A DNA stretch of 29,090 nucleotides from JAYRWN01 sp041917975 (lineage in GTDB: Bacteria; Bacteroidota; Bacteroidia; Chitinophagales; Saprospiraceae), in contig JAYRWN010000227.1 of NCBI GenBank assembly GCA_041917975.1, positions 1 through 29,090 on the forward strand, read 5' to 3'. This document shows, one piece after another, positions 25,722 to 29,090 of this stretch. The notes beneath the pieces are model-generated. The model was given only the letters and a program-made list of their open reading frames with translations. It did not search any database and was not told where the DNA came from. The position numbers were made by a program, and so were the translations under genes. Position 1 is the stretch's first letter, and the number at the start of each line of letters is the position of its first letter.

Positions 25722-27521
25722 ATGTTAAACATTCGCAACATCGCCATCATCGCTCACGTAGACCATGGTAAAACCACCCTGGTAGACAAACTATTGCTGG
25801 CGGGTAAGCTCTTTGGCGAACACGAACGTCCGGGAGAACTGATCATGGACAGCAATGAACTGGAGAAGGAACGCGGCATCACTATCCTGGCTAAGAACGC
25901 TTCTTTGACCTATAACGGGATAAAAATCAACATCATTGACACACCGGGTCACAGCGATTTTGGCGGCGAAGTGGAACGAGTACTAAACATGGCGGATGGT
26001 GTTCTGCTATTGGTGGACGCCTTTGAAGGGCCAATGCCCCAAACCCGTTTCGTCTTGCTAAAAGCTTTGGATCTGGGCCTAAAACCCATCGTCATCATCA
26101 ACAAAGTTGACAAAGAGAACTGTCGGCCCGATGAGGTGCATGAAGAAGTTTTTGATTTAATGTTTTCGTTAGATGCTACGGAAGATCAGTTGGATTTCCC
26201 TACCTATTACGGGTCGGCCAAACAAAACTGGATGAGCGAAGACTGGCGCAAACGCAGCGAGGATATTGCCCCGTTACTGGACGGCATCATCAAATACATT
26301 CCCGAGCCAAAAATTACCGAAGGGACGGTACAATTGTTAATCACCTCCCTGGATTACAGTAATTATATCGGACGGATCGCCATCGGGAAAATCCAGCGGG
26401 GAAGTCTGAGTGCAGGCCAAAATGTAACTTTGATCAAGCGGGACGGCAATCAGGTAAAAAGTAAAATCAAGGAACTGTATACCTTTGAAGGGCTGGGCAA
26501 AAAAAAGGTCGATCGCGTGGATGCCGGTGACATTTGTGCTCTGGTCGGCATCGAGGGCTTTGATATTGGCGATACAGTGGCAGATGCCGAATTTCCCGAG
26601 GCCCTGCCAACCATCAAAATAGACGAACCTACCATGAGCATGCGTTTTACCATCAACGACTCACCGTTTTTTGGTAAAGAAGGCAAATTCGTAACCTCCC
26701 GGCATATTAAAGACCGCTTAGAGAAAGAACTGGAAAAAAACCTGGCTATGCGTTTGGCTGAAACCGACTCTGCAGATGCCTTTGAAGTATACGGTCGTGG
26801 GGTCATGCACCTGTCAGTATTGATCGAAACCATGCGCCGCGAAGGGTTTGAATTGCAGGTGGGCCAACCGCAGGTTATCTTAAAAGAACTGGAGGGTAAA
26901 CAAAACGAGCCTTTTGAAGATCTGACCATTGACTTGCCCGAAAATATGGCCGGAAAAGCCATTGAAGCGGTCACTCAACGAAAAGGAGAAATGCTTAACA
27001 TGATACCCAAAGGTGAGCGGGTCACCTTAAAATTTATTATTCCCTCTCGTGGTATAATCGGCTTGCGTAGCTACTTGATGAACGCCACCGCCGGCGAAGC
27101 CATCATGGCTCACCGCTTCACCGAATATCGTCCGCATAAAGGGGAATTACCCGGACGTCTGGCTGGGTCGTTGATCAGTTTGGAAAACGGGAAAGCTATT
27201 CCCTACTCTTTAAATAATCTACAAGACAGAGGCACATTCTTTATCGACCCTAACGACGAGGTCTATGAAGGTCAGGTCATCGGTGAGCATACTCGCCCAT
27301 CCGATCTCTGCGTAAATGTTACCAAGACTAAAAAACTGACCAATATGCGTGCTTCCGGCTCTGATGAAAAAATGCGCATCGCTCCGGCCACGAAATTCAC
27401 TTTGGAAGAGGCCTTGGAGTACATCCAAAGAGATGAATACGTGGAAGTCACGCCCAAGTCCATTCGTTTGCGTAAAATATTACTCAAAGAACACGACCGT
27501 AAGAAAGCGGGTAGAATGTAA
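25722..27521 (+). CDS. typA: Translational GTPase TypA/BipA
   Basis: Ribosome-associated GTPase of 599 residues involved in stress adaptation and 50S subunit assembly. G motifs are all present: G1 AHVDHGKTTL, G2 RGITI, G3 DTPGH and G4 NKVDK. EF-G-like domains II, III and V follow, and the TypA-specific C-terminal domain contains SRGIIGLRSYLMNATAGEA. Upstream codons back to 25581 overlap the promoter motif and do not look like TypA, so the ATG at 25722 (MLNIRNIAIIAHVDHGK) is taken as the start. Length is normal. It is divergent from ppa and converges on the TauE gene, with 31 bp between stops. Its stop codon is part of an 11 bp tandem duplication. Confidence 0.97.
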   Translation: MLNIRNIAIIAHVDHGKTTLVDKLLLAGKLFGEHERPGELIMDSNELEKERGITILAKNASLTYNGIKINIIDTPGHSDFGGEVERVLNMADGVLLLVDAFEGPMPQTRFVLLKALDLGLKPIVIINKVDKENCRPDEVHEEVFDLMFSLDATEDQLDFPTYYGSAKQNWMSEDWRKRSEDIAPLLDGIIKYIPEPKITEGTVQLLITSLDYSNYIGRIAIGKIQRGSLSAGQNVTLIKRDGNQVKSKIKELYTFEGLGKKKVDRVDAGDICALVGIEGFDIGDTVADAEFPEALPTIKIDEPTMSMRFTINDSPFFGKEGKFVTSRHIKDRLEKELEKNLAMRLAETDSADAFEVYGRGVMHLSVLIETMRREGFELQVGQPQVILKELEGKQNEPFEDLTIDLPENMAGKAIEAVTQRKGEMLNMIPKGERVTLKFIIPSRGIIGLRSYLMNATAGEAIMAHRFTEYRPHKGELPGRLAGSLISLENGKAIPYSLNNLQDRGTFFIDPNDEVYEGQVIGEHTRPSDLCVNVTKTKKLTNMRASGSDEKMRIAPATKFTLEEALEYIQRDEYVEVTPKSIRLRKILLKEHDRKKAGRM

Positions 27522-27540
27522 GCCACGACTAAGCCACGAC
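27519..27540. repeat. 11 bp tandem duplication carrying the typA stop codon
   Basis: TAAGCCACGAC occurs twice in direct contact; the first TAA is the typA stop. It lies in the short gap before the convergent TauE gene. Confidence 0.85.
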
Positions 27541-27552
27541 ATAGTAGCTGGA

Positions 27553-28434
27553 TCAGGCCGTGTGGGAGGAAAACTGATTGCTACGCAGCCCGGCGCTTAA
27601 CATGACCACTGCAGTATACACGACCACCGCCAGCACGATCCAACCCAGGGTATCCAAGGGCAATGACTTGACCACCAAAGCTGCTATGAGGACGGCCAGA
27701 ATGCTCGGCAAGGCCATGCCCACCGCCGCTTTACGGTTATATGCGCCGGATGTGATGAATTTAACGGAAGCGGGAGGCATCAGAAAAGCACACGAGCCCA
27801 TCATAATGGGAAAAGCGACCTGGGGAGATAAACCCAACGCATACACTAAGGCCATACACGGCGCATAGAGGCCGATCCCGGCCGTCATCAAGGCGCCTAG
27901 GATGAAGTTCACCCCTACGGCGAGCAGTAATTTTTCGTTATACAGCCCGATAGCAGTCCCCCCACCGGTAATCCACTGCATTTTCCCGGCGAACATAAAC
28001 CCTGCGGTAACCAATAATGCTACACCCATGGTCAAACGTATTTTTTTTTCCGACATCCGGGCCACGACACCCGCACCCAAAATGGCTCCGGCCGATGCCG
28101 CCAATAACATCATGATCAGCGTCAGGGGCTCAACCTCGATGATGGTAATAAAAATCAGCGCCTGAATGAGGACAGCAAAGGTGTTGGCCACATTGAGGGT
28201 GCCCGGCAACAACCGGTCTTCCGTTTGTTTGGTGAATTTTAATAACGCGGTTTGCGGGGCAAAAGCACCGATACCCAGGACATCAAAAAAATTAACCACA
28301 AACCCGATAACGCCGGTTTTGATCCAACTCACCGGTTCCAGGTTGTTTTTATGTTTAATAAAATCCCTAAATAACACCACGCTATACCAGATGGTCAGCA
28401 AAATCAGAACGGTCCAGACAAAGGGTACCATCAA
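27553..28434 (-). CDS. TauE/SafE family permease (putative sulfite/anion exporter)
   Basis: Integral membrane protein of 293 residues with about eight hydrophobic segments arranged as two halves. The first half has the family stretch FVVNFFDVLGIGAFAP (about 50-65) and the second VNFILGALMTAGIGLYAPCM. TauE/SafE proteins move sulfoacetate, sulfite or related anions across the inner membrane, but members are poorly characterised and the substrate cannot be told here. Two adjacent ATGs (28434 and 28431) could start it. It converges on typA and is followed upstream by a gene-poor stretch containing a PhzF remnant. Confidence 0.88.
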   Translation of the reverse strand: MMVPFVWTVLILLTIWYSVVLFRDFIKHKNNLEPVSWIKTGVIGFVVNFFDVLGIGAFAPQTALLKFTKQTEDRLLPGTLNVANTFAVLIQALIFITIIEVEPLTLIMMLLAASAGAILGAGVVARMSEKKIRLTMGVALLVTAGFMFAGKMQWITGGGTAIGLYNEKLLLAVGVNFILGALMTAGIGLYAPCMALVYALGLSPQVAFPIMMGSCAFLMPPASVKFITSGAYNRKAAVGMALPSILAVLIAALVVKSLPLDTLGWIVLAVVVYTAVVMLSAGLRSNQFSSHTA

Positions 28435-28655
28435 TTTAAGGTTAATAAGGTACGGTGAAAAAAAATTTATGCATAAACGAATAATCCGGTAAAATAATGG
28501 AAGTCCTGGACTTTGGTGGAAATTATGCTGTAAACAGTAGTACTATCCTGTCCAAAAGAATAAAATAGAATATGTTCTTGCTTGTCCACGAATTAACCTG
28601 GCCTTCTCTCTCTTCACAGTATAGTTTTCCCATTCGTTAAGATATGTATTGTGCC

Positions 28656-28805
28656 TTAGTTCTTTTTTAATTGGTACGCCTGGCCTTTCACGCTATTGTC
28701 CATAAAATCAGCTGTTTCTGCAATGGCATTCTCTTTAGCTACTTTCAGTAAGATTTCGTCTGATAACCACGAGTTAAGTGGCACAACACAAACTGGATTT
28801 ACGCC
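28656..28805 (-). pseudogene. PhzF-family gene remnant (N-terminal fragment)
   Basis: Immediately after the zinc-ribbon stop, and in the same frame, 49 codons read as the N-terminal part of a PhzF phenazine-biosynthesis-like isomerase: NPVCVVPLNSWLSDEILLK, then KENAIAETADF and AYQLKK before a TAA. In intact proteins this would be about residues 17-65 of roughly 260-300. The start codon, the first 15 or so residues and everything from the WFTP motif on are missing, and no start codon of its own is evident, so this looks like a decayed or deletion-derived relic. The stretch 28435-28655 beyond it holds no gene I can support. A Lys/Arg-rich 50-codon open stretch in another frame (about 28543-28692) is not recognisable. 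Confidence 0.7.
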
Positions 28806-29078
28806 TTACTTTTTCCATCTTTCCAACCTCGGAATTGTTCTGGTAGCCAACCAGGCAAAAATTGCATTCATTCCACCTTTTTTCATTTCCACGATACAGA
28901 ATTTTTGCATCTTTTCAGCGGTGTCGATTTCCGGAGGTGTTAAAAAAACTCCATTTTCGTAACACATCGAACAATACTTTTTACTGATGGTACCATCTTC
29001 TTCCGTTCCTCCTCCTCTTTTATCTTTCTTTAGAGGAAAACCACAGCTTTGGCAAAATTTATACTCTTTCATGGTCAT
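28806..29078 (-). CDS. Small zinc-ribbon protein
   Basis: Cytoplasmic protein of 88-90 residues (start at 29078 or the second ATG at 29072). The two metal-binding pairs are CQSCG near the N-terminus and CSMC in the middle, joined by a KKDKRGGGTEEDGTISKKY linker typical of the putative zinc-ribbon family (PF12674-like). A helical C-terminal part ends in IPRLERWKK, a normal family end, so the gene is intact despite the PhzF relic that follows. Function is unknown; a zinc-dependent nucleic-acid or protein-binding role is usually guessed. Confidence 0.85.
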   Translation of the reverse strand: MTMKEYKFCQSCGFPLKKDKRGGGTEEDGTISKKYCSMCYENGVFLTPPEIDTAEKMQKFCIVEMKKGGMNAIFAWLATRTIPRLERWKK

Positions 29079-29090
29079 TGTTTTAATTTA

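Noticed and set aside
26450..26974. 174-codon open frame on the minus strand
   Set aside because: Antisense to the well-conserved TypA gene; composition is Ser/Arg-rich as expected for a shadow frame.

Overview
The window looks like a chromosomal segment of a Bacteroidota bacterium, possibly a Saprospiria- or Cytophagia-type lineage. This is an inference from several things: Bacteroidota-style -7 promoter elements (TAnnTTTG) in front of ppa, typA and an SDR gene; mostly weak Shine-Dalgarno sequences; AT-rich heptad repeats between genes; a eukaryote-type hexokinase; and the gene content as a whole. Genes are dense and mostly in short operons. I saw no tRNA, rRNA, CRISPR array, insertion sequence or phage gene.

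Layout. (1) 1-6868: a 5'-truncated PQQ-dependent dehydrogenase with a C-terminal cytochrome c domain, then an L-rhamnose catabolic set: fused rhamnulose-1-phosphate aldolase/lactaldehyde dehydrogenase, L-rhamnose isomerase and an FGGY sugar kinase. (2) 7097-12012: a compact six-gene operon with an NCS1-like permease, three micro-membrane proteins of 57, 64 and 37 residues (two of them very short), a membrane protein combining a ferric-reductase-type haem b domain with a Rieske domain and an unassigned Cys-containing C-terminal domain, and a soluble Rieske-flavodoxin fusion. (3) 12049-17465: a fatty-acid alpha-dioxygenase-like haem peroxidase on the minus strand, a DUF1569/DinB-like protein, a patatin-like protein that seems to have lost its catalytic-Asp segment, an SDR and a haemolysin-III/PAQR membrane protein. 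(4) 17577-19400: hexokinase and gluconokinase. (5) 19397-24225, minus strand: an ABC exporter (ATPase, two paralogous MacB-type permeases, MacA-type adaptor), with a heptad tandem-repeat block between the second permease and the adaptor. (6) 24406-29078: an uncharacterised His-rich membrane protein, inorganic pyrophosphatase divergent from TypA/BipA GTPase, a TauE/SafE permease, a PhzF gene remnant and a small zinc-ribbon protein.

How the genes may work together. L-rhamnose would be isomerised, phosphorylated and cleaved to dihydroxyacetone phosphate and L-lactaldehyde, which the fused SDR domain would oxidise to lactate. The permease at 7097 is a candidate importer, but its substrate cannot be read from sequence. 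The operon at 8695-12012 looks like an electron path: NAD(P)H to FMN (flavodoxin domain), soluble Rieske, membrane Rieske, membrane haem b, and possibly a Cys-rich domain on the far side of the membrane. The terminal acceptor or donor is unknown, and this is the least described system here. The neighbouring alpha-dioxygenase-like enzyme and patatin suggest lipid oxidation chemistry, but a functional link to the redox operon is only inferred from proximity.
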